A stretch of 28,216 nt of DNA from an uncultured bacterium (GTDB taxonomy: Bacteria > Actinomycetota > Coriobacteriia > Coriobacteriales > Coriobacteriaceae): assembly GCA_905215505.1 (NCBI GenBank), contig CAJMPU010000023.1:1-28216 (forward strand), in the 5' to 3' direction. Below the pieces are notes generated by a model that saw only the letters and a program-made list of their open reading frames with translations, was not told the DNA's origin and made no database searches. Within the stretch, counting starts at the first letter, position 1. Each line of letters opens with the position of its first letter. Positions 15,655 to 22,521 of the stretch are shown piece by piece. A program made the translations under genes and the position numbers.

Positions 15655-17439
15655 TTAGATACGGCCAAGGTCATAGGATCGAGCGGCCGCTTCGCCGGCG
15701 CAGATGAGGTTGGCTGCGGCTTCCTGCGGATTAAGCGCTTGGTCGAGGGACATGGGCTTGTGACAGATCGGCAGAACCAAGTCAATACCCTGCTCATACA
15801 CCGCATCCAGGTTGACGGCGCGACCGCCCACGACAGCGGCCACCGGCTTGCCATAGCGCTTGGCGCGGCGCGCCACGCCCACCGGCGCCTTGCCGGCGGC
15901 GGACTGTTCATCCATATTGCCCTCGCCCGTAATGACCAGGTCGACATCGCGCACGCGCTCGTCAAACCCCACGAGGTCGAGCACGGCTTCTACACCTGAG
16001 CGCAACTCCGCACCGAGCGCCAGCAACGCCGCGCCCAAACCACCGGCAGCGCCCGCGCCGGGCACGCCGAGCACCGAGCCAAATGTCCGTGCACCCTCAG
16101 GCACGCGCAGCAACCCCTGAGCCCGCGCCTTAGCAATCGCCGTATCGAGCAGGCGGCCGTAGCCGACCATCCAGCTGTCGTACTTGCCCAAGGCCTCGGC
16201 ATCCCCCGTCGGCAGGCCCTTCTGCCCGCCAAACACCGCCAGTGCACCGCGACGCCCCACGAGCGGATTCTCGACATCGGAAAGCACCACGACACGCGCG
16301 CCGTTCAGAGCCCGAAGCGCTGGCGCCAAATCGATACTCGCCACCTGCTCAAGCCCCGCAAGCCCGGGAGCGATATCGCAGCCCTGATCATCGACCACGC
16401 GCGCGCCCAGCGCCTGCAGCATGCCGGCGCCGCCGTCGTTGGTGGCACTACCGCCCAGACCAATATAGATAGTCTTTGCCCCGGCACGGACCGCGCGAAG
16501 CATGAGCTCGCCCACGCCATAGGTTGTGGCCGCCAACGCCGCCGATTCCGTGCAGGGCGAATACCCGATGCCCGCGGCTTCGGCCATCTCAATAACAGCC
16601 GACTCGTGCTCGCCGTCCACCAGCATCCGGGCAGACACGCGGTCGCCCAAGGGGCCTGTAACCTCGCAGGTCACAAGCTCGCCACCGCGCACGGCGATGG
16701 CGGCGAGCGTTCCCTCGCCACCATCCGCCAGCGGCAACGCGGCCATCTCGGCATCGGGCCACACACGGCACACGCCTTCGGCAACCGCCGCCTCCGCCTG
16801 CGCGCTCGAAACGCTGCCCTTAAAGGAGTCGATCGCCAGCAGCACACGGCGGGGCCGGCGGCACACGGCACCAAAATCGACCGCCTCAACGGCAGTATCC
16901 TCTTCGGCACACACGAGCGCCTCGGCATGAGCGGCATGCGCCTCAAGATCGGCCCCACAGCCGCAGCCAGCACCATCGGCGCCACGCAGCCCACTAAAAT
17001 AGCCGCTCAACACCTCACGACACTCATCCGCCAGCACGCCGGTGGTCACATTAAACCGATGGTTCAGGCGCGAATCGGCATTGAGGTCGTATAGCGACCC
17101 CAGAGCGCCCGCCTTAGCATCGGCCGCGCCGTACACGCAGCGCCCCACGCGCGCATTAACCATAAGCCCCGCGCACATGCAGCAGGGCTCGAGCGTCACG
17201 TAGACCGTACAATCGGAAAGGCGCCAACGTCCAAGCGACTGAGCGGCGGCGCATAGGGCCGCAAACTCGGCATGCGCCGAAGGATCCTGGTCGAGCTCGC
17301 GGCGATTATGCGCCCGCGCGACAATCTCACCCGCGCGCACCACTACGGCACCGATCGGCACCTCGCCCACCGCCGCGGCGGCACGCGCCTCCGACAGCGC
17401 CTCACGCATGAACTTCTCATCGATTCCGGTGCTCGTCAT
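15655..17439 (-). CDS. Fusion of tRNA adenosine deaminase (TadA) and glycerate kinase
   Basis: 594 residues from the ATG at 17439, which has GGGGAGG 6 bases upstream. Residues about 5-150 are a full-length TadA: HAE (56-58) and PCCMC (85-89) supply the zinc ligands and catalytic Glu that convert adenosine 34 of tRNA-Arg to inosine. Residues about 152-195 form an Ala/Glu/Cys-rich linker. From about 196 to the end is a glycerate kinase of the GlxK/GarK family: LLAIDSFKGSVSS (start), LPLADGGEGT, GLGGSATNDGG, GARTFGSVLGVPGAGAAGGLG and VITGEGNMDEQSAAGKAP. No stop, and no Met between the domains that could restart translation, is present. The two activities have no known link (tRNA decoding, and phosphorylation of glycerate to glycerate phosphate). 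It could be a genuine two-domain protein or a joined pair from loss of a stop codon. Confidence 0.88.
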   Translation of the reverse strand: MTSTGIDEKFMREALSEARAAAAVGEVPIGAVVVRAGEIVARAHNRRELDQDPSAHAEFAALCAAAQSLGRWRLSDCTVYVTLEPCCMCAGLMVNARVGRCVYGAADAKAGALGSLYDLNADSRLNHRFNVTTGVLADECREVLSGYFSGLRGADGAGCGCGADLEAHAAHAEALVCAEEDTAVEAVDFGAVCRRPRRVLLAIDSFKGSVSSAQAEAAVAEGVCRVWPDAEMAALPLADGGEGTLAAIAVRGGELVTCEVTGPLGDRVSARMLVDGEHESAVIEMAEAAGIGYSPCTESAALAATTYGVGELMLRAVRAGAKTIYIGLGGSATNDGGAGMLQALGARVVDDQGCDIAPGLAGLEQVASIDLAPALRALNGARVVVLSDVENPLVGRRGALAVFGGQKGLPTGDAEALGKYDSWMVGYGRLLDTAIAKARAQGLLRVPEGARTFGSVLGVPGAGAAGGLGAALLALGAELRSGVEAVLDLVGFDERVRDVDLVITGEGNMDEQSAAGKAPVGVARRAKRYGKPVAAVVGGRAVNLDAVYEQGIDLVLPICHKPMSLDQALNPQEAAANLICAGEAAARSYDLGRI

Positions 17440-17474
17440 CGTTCGCCTCCCCTGTTGCAAATCCAAAACGATGC

Positions 17475-17480
17475 TATCAT
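17475..17480 (+). promoter_or_regulatory. -10 box of the tRNA-Ser promoter
   Basis: TATCAT ends 10 bases before the first base of the tRNA. No convincing -35 box at 17 bases is present; TTGCAA lies 14 bases upstream, which is short. The 51-base gap to the fusion gene must hold both divergent promoters. Confidence 0.45.
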
Positions 17481-17490
17481 TACGACTCAC

Positions 17491-17580
17491 GGAGAGATGG
17501 CAGAGCGGTTGAATGCGGCGGTCTTGAAAACCGTTGAGCGCGAGAGCGTTCCGGGGGTTCGAATCCCCCTCTCTCCGCCA
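17491..17580 (+). tRNA. tRNA-Ser (anticodon UGA)
   Basis: GGAGAGA pairs with TCTCTCC at the ends to form the acceptor stem, followed by G and an encoded CCA (17578-17580). The anticodon loop CTTGAAA (17523-17529) gives TGA at 17525-17527. A long variable arm (GAGCGCGAGAGCGTTC) and the GGTTCGAATCC T loop identify a class II serine tRNA. It stands alone, not in a tRNA cluster. Confidence 0.97.
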
Positions 17581-17583
17581 CTC

Positions 17584-18180
17584 TTAGTGACTCACCGGCG
17601 TCATGGTCCGCTCGAACAGCGCATCGACCACGTCGGCGATTTCGGATCGGCGCTCTAGTACGTGGCCCGATTCCCACCAAATGGTAAAGAGCCGAATAAT
17701 GCCGCCGGCGACAAACTCAGACGTCGTCTCGAGCGATACGGGCGCGAGCGCGTCCTCGTCAAGCGCGCTCATCACGCGCCCGCGTATGGAGCGCGCGATG
17801 CGGTCGCAAATCATGCTGGTCAGCATACCCGACATACTGCTCGCCAAAATGTTATCCATGAGCTGCTCATGCGCCAGAATCAGATCCATGGCATCAGCGA
17901 ACACTTCGTGGCGAAGCGCTCGCACGTCCTCGGCGCCCTCCGCGCCATCCGCATCGGCTCGCTTTTGCGGTAGGCCCGACATGAGCTCATCGATATAAAA
18001 GGCAAAGTAATCGTTCTTATCGCGAAAGTGCTTGTAGAACGTCGTGCGGCGAATCATGGCACGGTCGCACAGCATGGCAACCGTCAGGTCCTCAAAACGA
18101 TGCTCCTCGAGAAGCTCGGTGAAGGCATCGAACAGGGCGCGGTAGGTTTTCTTAATGCGAAGGTCCACTGGTATCGCCAT
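17584..18180 (-). CDS. TetR/AcrR-family transcriptional regulator
   Basis: 198 residues from the ATG at 18180; the longer frame to 18441 runs across the lemA promoter and is Met/Thr-rich nonsense. The N-terminal 50 residues match the TetR DNA-binding domain: TYRALFDAFTELLEEHRFEDLTVAMLCDRAMIRRTTFYKHFRDKNDYF, with the recognition helix in RRTTFYKHF. The C-terminal ligand domain is helical and resembles the group often annotated TetR_C with DhaS-like members. The ribosome site is weak (GAGG abuts the ATG). Its stop lies 4 bases past the end of the tRNA. It is divergent from lemA with a 199-base gap, but the target and ligand are unknown. It does not adjoin either ABC operon. Confidence 0.85.
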   Translation of the reverse strand: MAIPVDLRIKKTYRALFDAFTELLEEHRFEDLTVAMLCDRAMIRRTTFYKHFRDKNDYFAFYIDELMSGLPQKRADADGAEGAEDVRALRHEVFADAMDLILAHEQLMDNILASSMSGMLTSMICDRIARSIRGRVMSALDEDALAPVSLETTSEFVAGGIIRLFTIWWESGHVLERRSEIADVVDALFERTMTPVSH

Positions 18181-18312
18181 CCTCAGGGCAAAGACAACGT
18201 TCGTCAATCTGTCGCATATCTTACACCTGTACCTCGCGCGCTTTGCCCCGGTGCCAACCCCGCCGAAAACATAACGCTTACCGGAAAGTTCGGCACGACA
18301 AAACGTTGCGGG

Positions 18313-18318
18313 TATACT
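18313..18318 (+). promoter_or_regulatory. -10 box of the lemA promoter
   Basis: TATACT preceded by GCGGG, 62 bases before the lemA ATG; no good -35 at 17 bases (TTCGGC at 18 bases is weak). It also stands within reach of the divergent TetR gene. Confidence 0.45.
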
Positions 18319-18379
18319 AGTAGCGTTATACCAACGGCAGCTGGCGCATGCCGCCGCGGCCATTCGAAACGGAGACATC

Positions 18380-18931
18380 ATGATTACCGTCATCATCGGC
18401 ATCGTTGTTGTCATTGTGATTGTCTGCGCCATCGCCGGCATCTACAACAACATGGTCACCAAGCGTAATCGCATCGATAACGCCTGGCAGAACATCGATA
18501 CGCAGCTGCAGCGCCGCAACGACCTGATCCCCAACCTTGTCGAGACCGTCAAGGGCTACGCCAAGCACGAGCAGGAGACGCTCTCCGCCGTGATCAGCGC
18601 GCGCAACACCGCCGTCAAGGCCACCACGCCCGAGGCCAAGATGGAAGCCGACAACGTGCTGACCGGTGCGCTGCGCCAGCTCTTCGCCGTAGCCGAGGCC
18701 TACCCCGACCTTAAGGCGAACACCAACTTTACGCAGCTGCAGGCATCGCTCGAGGATACTGAGAACAAGATTAGCTATGCACGCCAGAGCTACAACGATT
18801 GCGTGCTCAGCTACAATAACGCCATTCAGACGTTCCCGGCTGTCATCTTTGCCGGCATCTTCCAGTTTAAGGAGCGCCAGGGCTTCGAGGCCGCCGAAGC
18901 AGCCCGCCAGGCCCCGACCGTCAAGTTCTAG
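18380..18931 (+). CDS. lemA: LemA family protein
   Basis: 183 residues. One N-terminal membrane helix (about 2-20, very Val/Ile-rich) places the rest on one side of the membrane, followed by the family core: YNNMVTKRNRIDNAWQNIDTQLQRRNDLIPNLVETVKGYAKHE (23-65) and the paired helices through TENKISYARQSYNDCVLSYNNAIQTFP. The end, FAGIFQFKERQGFEA, is the conserved LemA tail. The length is typical. The ATG has GGAGA 5 bases upstream. LemA proteins are widespread, of unsettled function, and often near membrane proteases such as HtpX; none is present here, so it appears to be a single-gene unit closed by the terminator at 18968. Confidence 0.93.
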   Translation: MITVIIGIVVVIVIVCAIAGIYNNMVTKRNRIDNAWQNIDTQLQRRNDLIPNLVETVKGYAKHEQETLSAVISARNTAVKATTPEAKMEADNVLTGALRQLFAVAEAYPDLKANTNFTQLQASLEDTENKISYARQSYNDCVLSYNNAIQTFPAVIFAGIFQFKERQGFEAAEAARQAPTVKF

Positions 18932-18967
18932 TAGTTTGGCAGCGCATCCTTAATCGGCCAAATGCAT

Positions 18968-19014
18968 AAACCGCCCCGTCGAATGCATACTTCGACGGGG
19001 CGGTTTCCTTTTTC
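18968..19014 (+). terminator. Intrinsic terminator of lemA
   Basis: AAACCGCCCCGTCGA (18968-18982) pairs with TCGACGGGGCGGTTT (18992-19006), a 15-bp perfect stem, followed by CCTTTTTC. It lies 37 bases past the stop. Confidence 0.9.
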
Positions 19015-19267
19015 GCGAAGGTCCCCCTCTAAGCGCCGTGCATTTTCAGGAGTATTCAACATAACCAAGAGCTTCGGGCGCTACGATAAATGCCAAAGAC
19101 CGCGAATAACCCTGCAAATCCAACGCTGTCAGCCCATAACCCCGCCCATCATTCGTAGAAAACATCGAGAAATCCCGATTTTTTGCCCGAGGTCGGTATG
19201 CAGGGGCCTTCGATTGCAGAATACTCGCAAAAATGCACGTCGCCATCACCCCCACATGGCGCGAACC
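19015..19267. other. Gene-free stretch between lemA and ilvE
   Basis: No supported gene. Short open frames exist on both strands but have no ribosome site, and one starts inside the ilvE terminator. The base composition is milder in GC than the coding regions. No clear repeats or promoters were recognised. Confidence 0.5.
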
Positions 19268-19297
19268 AAAACAAAAGCGCGGCCTAAAAGGCCGCGC
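19268..19297 (-). terminator. Intrinsic terminator for ilvE (distal)
   Basis: On the minus strand GCGCGGCC-TTTTA-GGCCGCGC (19277-19297) is followed by TTTTGTTTT. It is about 200 bases after the ilvE stop, beyond the large inverted repeat at 19352-19476. Confidence 0.75.
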
Positions 19298-19351
19298 GCC
19301 ATCTTTCATTCAGATCTATATTGCCCGTAACGGCAGCGCCGAGGTAACGCA

Positions 19352-19476
19352 GGCCCGAGGGCAACCTTCCTTTCCGGCGCACTCCGCAGGACGAAAGAAC
19401 CTCCGCCGCACGAAGTGCGCTGCGGAGGTTCTTGCATATCCGAGGACGCGCCGGAAAGGAAGGTTGCCCTCGGGCC
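19352..19476. repeat. Perfect 29-bp inverted repeat enclosing a hairpin
   Basis: 19352-19380 and 19448-19476 are exact inverted complements over 29 bases. Inside is a second stem, AAGAACCTCCGC (19395-19406) with 19422-19433, and at its tip GCAC-GAA-GTGC. The whole can form a long cruciform. It starts 17 bases after the ilvE stop (minus strand). Confidence 0.88.
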
Positions 19477-19492
19477 GAACAGCTATGGCAGC

Positions 19493-20545
19493 TTACGCGA
19501 CGGTGTAAACCCAGTCGTGCTTATCCTCGACAGCACCAGATTGGATACCGGTCAGGGTCTCGCGGAGCTTCTTCATCACGGGGCCAATCTCGGTGTAGCC
19601 AGCCGGGAAGGTCACGGTCTCATCGGCACCATAGACCTTGTTGTCGATCTCGCCCACCGGGGAAATGACGGCAGCGGTGCCGCACAGGCCGCACTCAACA
19701 AAGGTGCCGGACTTGACCTCAGCCCACTCGACGGGACGCTGGTCAACGGTCATGCCCAGGTCCTCGGCAACCTGAACAAGCGAACGACGGGTGATGGAGG
19801 GCAAGATGGAGTCGGTGTGCGACTGCGGAACGACGAGCGTGCCGTCCTCCTTCACGAACAGAACGTTCGCGCCGCCGGTCTCCTCGACATAGGTGCGGGA
19901 CTCAGAGTCGAGATACAGGTTCTCGGCATAACCCTCGCGATGGGCCTCCATCGTGGGCTTGAGGGACATGGCGTAGTTCAGGCCAGCCTTGATGTTGCCG
20001 GTGCCGTGCGGTGCGGCGCGGTCGTACTCGGAAACGCGCAGCTTGACGGGCTTGAGGCCACCCTTAAAGTACGGACCGACCGGGGTCACGAGAATGCGGA
20101 ACGTGTACTCAGGAGCGGGAGCCACGCCGATCACGTCACCGGAGCCGATCATAAACGGACGCACGTACAGGGTTGCACCGGAGCCGAAGGGCGGAACCCA
20201 GGCGGCGTTGGCAGAAACGACCTGCTTGACGGCCTCAACGAACTTGTCCTTGGGGAACGGGGGCATCTCGAGGCGCTGGGCAGAGTTATACATGCGCTCG
20301 GCGTTCATATCGGGACGGAAGCAGACGATGCTGCCGTCCTCGGCGGTGTAAGCCTTCAGGCCCTCAAAGACCTCCTGGCAGTAATGGAAGATGCCACCGC
20401 ACTCGGAGACATGCAGGGTGTGGTCGGTAGTCAGACCGCCCTCGTCCCACTCGCCATCCTTCCAATGAGCCTCGTAGCTGTAATCGGTCTTCATGTAGCC
20501 AAAGCCGAGGCTACCCCAATCGATATCCTTCTTCTCGACAGTCAT
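19493..20545 (-). CDS. ilvE: Branched-chain amino acid aminotransferase
   Basis: 350 residues from the ATG at 20545, which has AAGGAG 6 bases upstream; the longer frame to 20695 is the untranslated leader. It is a fold-type IV PLP enzyme of the larger BCAT class: EVFEGLKAYTAEDGSIVCFRPDMNAERM (58-84), the PLP lysine Lys186 in GNIKAGLNYAMSL, YVEETGGANVLFV (219-231), ITRRSLVQVAEDLG and FVECGLCGTAAVISPVG with the C-G-T-A-A phosphate loop. It makes or degrades leucine, isoleucine and valine by transfer of the amino group to and from 2-oxoglutarate. It stands alone and not in an ilv/leu operon. A TACAAT -10-like box is at 20699-20704 and the leader is about 150 bases long. Confidence 0.95.
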   Translation of the reverse strand: MTVEKKDIDWGSLGFGYMKTDYSYEAHWKDGEWDEGGLTTDHTLHVSECGGIFHYCQEVFEGLKAYTAEDGSIVCFRPDMNAERMYNSAQRLEMPPFPKDKFVEAVKQVVSANAAWVPPFGSGATLYVRPFMIGSGDVIGVAPAPEYTFRILVTPVGPYFKGGLKPVKLRVSEYDRAAPHGTGNIKAGLNYAMSLKPTMEAHREGYAENLYLDSESRTYVEETGGANVLFVKEDGTLVVPQSHTDSILPSITRRSLVQVAEDLGMTVDQRPVEWAEVKSGTFVECGLCGTAAVISPVGEIDNKVYGADETVTFPAGYTEIGPVMKKLRETLTGIQSGAVEDKHDWVYTVA

Positions 20546-20698
20546 ATGTCGCTCCTTACATACAAAGTTGCATACTCGCGAACTCGCACGCAAGGACCGA
20601 GGCCGACCGCGTCGCAACGTCGCACGCCCGGAGCGTAGAGCCGGACGGGACACGCGAACAGCATCAAAGCCGATGGCACGTCGATTCGCATGCACGAG

Positions 20699-20750
20699 AT
20701 TGTACTCCCCGTACGCGTCTGATAAAACGCTTTTCTTTAACTAAGTAAAG
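20699..20750 (-). promoter_or_regulatory. Putative ilvE promoter and upstream dyad
   Basis: On the minus strand TACAAT (20699-20704) is a good -10 box, with only a weak TTTTAT 17 bases upstream. Further upstream is the dyad CTTTA-N6-TAAAG (20735-20750), where a regulator could bind. Confidence 0.4.
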
Positions 20751-20765
20751 TATTTTCATTTGACC

Positions 20766-20806
20766 GAAACTAAAGAGGCCCGCCACCGTAAGCGGTGACA
20801 GGCCTC
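20766..20806 (-). terminator. Intrinsic terminator of the DedA-family gene
   Basis: On the minus strand GAGGCC (20801-20806) pairs with GGCCTC (20775-20780), with an inner CACCG/CGGTG stem, and TTTAGTTT follows. It is 28 bases after the stop codon. Confidence 0.75.
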
Positions 20807-20834
20807 AACGGCACGGTTTGCGCGCTGGCTCGAG

Positions 20835-21482
20835 CTACGCGTTCTTTTTGCCCAGCTTAGCCTTAACCAGACCGACCACAGTCGGGATGATCGACACGGC
20901 GACGATGCCGATAATCAGCAGCTCAAAGTGCTCCTGCACAAAGGGAATGCCGCCAAAGAAGTAGCCCAGCAGCGTAAAGACCGTCGACCAGGTAATGCCG
21001 CCCAGCACGTTAAAGATGACAAAGTTGCGCCAGTGCATGCCGCCCATGCCGGCGATAAAGGGCACAAAGGTGCGGATAAACGGGAAGAAGCGGCCCAGGA
21101 AGATGGCTAGGTGACCCCACTTGTCCAGGAAATCCTCGGACTTTTTGATGCGCTCGGGCGTCATGGCCTTCACCTTGCCCGAAGCAATGATCTTTTTGCC
21201 AAAGAAATGACCGATCATAAAGTTGCACTGATCACCCAAAATGGCAGCCGCCCATGCGACGGCCAGAAGCGCCACGATGTTAAAGCCACCGTTGTGGGCA
21301 AAGAAACCCGAAGCAAACAGCAGCGAATCGCCAGGAAGGAACGGGAAGAACACCACGCCTGTCTCGATAAAGATGATCAGGAACACGCAGCCGTAGGCCA
21401 TAAGCGGGCCGGCGGCGATCCAGCTGGCAATCGCGGTGCGCGGGTCTTTGAGCAGCTCGGCGATAAAATTGATGAAACCCAT
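20835..21482 (-). CDS. DedA-family (VTT domain) membrane protein
   Basis: 215 residues from the ATG at 21482, with GAGAGG 9 bases upstream; the longer frame to 21566 adds a non-hydrophobic run with no ribosome site. Motifs of the family are all present: the acidic residue in FIETGVVFFPFLPGD (Glu40; F-x-P-G-D end at 52), GDQCNFMIGHFFGKK (83-97) and LGRFFPFIRTFVPFIAGMGGM (129-149) with the key arginines in GRFFPFIR. There are about five membrane or re-entrant helices. DedA proteins are linked to undecaprenyl-phosphate or phospholipid flipping, envelope stress and proton-motive force. It is a single-gene unit with its own terminator at 20766. Confidence 0.92.
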   Translation of the reverse strand: MGFINFIAELLKDPRTAIASWIAAGPLMAYGCVFLIIFIETGVVFFPFLPGDSLLFASGFFAHNGGFNIVALLAVAWAAAILGDQCNFMIGHFFGKKIIASGKVKAMTPERIKKSEDFLDKWGHLAIFLGRFFPFIRTFVPFIAGMGGMHWRNFVIFNVLGGITWSTVFTLLGYFFGGIPFVQEHFELLIIGIVAVSIIPTVVGLVKAKLGKKNA

Positions 21483-21658
21483 GAAGTAAAACCTCTCAGT
21501 TGTGGGCGCGGATACGTCCAAGTTGACCAGTATACGGTTGCGGCGCCCCCTCGTGCGCAACCCCACAAAAGCATGACCCCATTACCAGCAAGTTTGCATA
21601 ACTGACACCTGTTGCGCAATGCCGCCAAGATTGTCCTTCCTAATCCCTAGCGAATCGC

Positions 21659-21664
21659 TATACT
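21659..21664 (+). promoter_or_regulatory. -10 box upstream of cysE
   Basis: TATACT, 41 bases before the GTG start. No good -35 box at 17-18 bases (CTTCCT), so an activator may be needed; the box is otherwise consensus-like. Confidence 0.4.
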
Positions 21665-21705
21665 TTATTGAATCGCATTGCCATGGCGCTAAGGGAGGGC
21701 GGCCG

Positions 21706-22410
21706 GTGAGCTTTATCAATACCATTCGCGAGGACATCAAGACCGTCCAAGCGCAGGATCCCGCCGCGCAAAACGGTCTAGTCATCTTCCTTTCCTATCC
21801 TGGCCTGCACGCCAAGTGGAACCACGTGCCCGAGCACTGGCTCTGGGAGCACGGTCATCGCTCGCTCGCCCGCGTGCTCTCGCAAATCACCCGCCACATC
21901 ACCGGCGTCGAGATTCATCCCGCCGCGCAGATCGGCAAGCGCTTCTTTATCGACCACGCCATGGGCGTCGTTATTGGCGAGACTACCATCGTGGGCGACA
22001 ACTGCGTGCTCTACCAGGGCGTCACGCTTGGCGGCACCGGCAACGAGACCGGCAAACGCCACCCCACCCTGGGCAACAACGTCACCGTGGGAACGGGCGC
22101 CAAGGTGCTTGGCAACATCCACATCGGCAACAACGTCAAGATCGGCGGCAACTCGGTCGTCGTCAAGGACGTGCCCGACAACTGCACCGTCGTGGGCGTG
22201 CCCGGGCGCATCATCAAGCGCAACGGCTGCCGCGTGTTCGAGGAGAGCTTCGACGCCAAGCAGCATCGCGAGTACATGCCCGACGATGCCGCCGAGCAGA
22301 GCGCCCTCAACCGTCAGGGCATCACCGAAAACGCCCGTCGCGTCAAGGAACTCGAGCAAGAGGTGGCCGAGCTCAAAGCCCTCGTCGCCAAGCTCGTAGA
22401 CGAGCGCTAG
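21706..22410 (+). CDS. cysE: Serine O-acetyltransferase
   Basis: 234 residues from a GTG at 21706, chosen for GGGAGGG about 6 bases upstream; the frame further upstream runs through the -10 box. The order is a helical N-terminal domain (SFINTIREDIKTVQAQDPAA, then WNHVPEHWLWEHGHRSLARVLSQ), then a left-handed beta-helix of hexapeptide repeats (about 65-165: HPAAQIGKRFFIDHAMGVVIGETTIVGDNCVLYQGVTLGGTG...). DHAMG holds the catalytic Asp-His pair. The C-terminus is a 60-residue extension ending in a coiled coil (RVKELEQEVAELKALVAKLVDE). It acetylates serine with acetyl-CoA as the first step of cysteine synthesis. No cysK lies beside it in the window. Confidence 0.94.
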   Translation: MSFINTIREDIKTVQAQDPAAQNGLVIFLSYPGLHAKWNHVPEHWLWEHGHRSLARVLSQITRHITGVEIHPAAQIGKRFFIDHAMGVVIGETTIVGDNCVLYQGVTLGGTGNETGKRHPTLGNNVTVGTGAKVLGNIHIGNNVKIGGNSVVVKDVPDNCTVVGVPGRIIKRNGCRVFEESFDAKQHREYMPDDAAEQSALNRQGITENARRVKELEQEVAELKALVAKLVDER

Positions 22411-22448
22411 GGCCGCGGGCAACCGCCACAGCATGAACGCCAACACAA

Positions 22449-22487
22449 AAGGCGCGCCAGGGAATCCGCTCCCGGCGCGCCTTCTTT
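22449..22487 (+). terminator. Terminator of cysE, possibly bidirectional
   Basis: AAGGCGCGCC (22449-22458) pairs with GGCGCGCCTT (22474-22483), with a further AGGGA/TCCC inner pairing, followed by CTTTTC. The convergent ABC gene ends 35 bases further on and could use it from the other side. Confidence 0.85.
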
Positions 22488-22521
22488 TCGATGTGACATG
22501 CGGGACTGACCCTTTGTCACC

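Noticed and set aside
17491..17580. tRNA-Ser 3' end as an attachment site for an integrated element
   Set aside because: No integrase, no second copy of the tRNA 3' end and only ordinary host genes follow.
18178..18441. Longer N-terminus for the TetR gene (285 residues)
   Set aside because: The added 87 residues overlap the lemA promoter and start, have no domain sense, and the helix-turn-helix domain begins right after the internal ATG at 18180.
19046..19309. Minus-strand open frame of 87 codons between lemA and ilvE
   Set aside because: Its start lies inside the ilvE terminator hairpin and it has no ribosome site or recognisable motifs.
20542..20664. 40-codon upstream ORF overlapping the ilvE start (ATGA), possible leader peptide
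   Set aside because: No ribosome site, no run of Leu/Ile/Val codons, and open frames of this size are common in GC-rich leaders. Branched-chain attenuation is not supported.
20545..20750. T-box or other riboswitch before ilvE
   Set aside because: No T-box core sequence, specifier stem or terminator/antiterminator pair could be recognised in the roughly 150-base leader.
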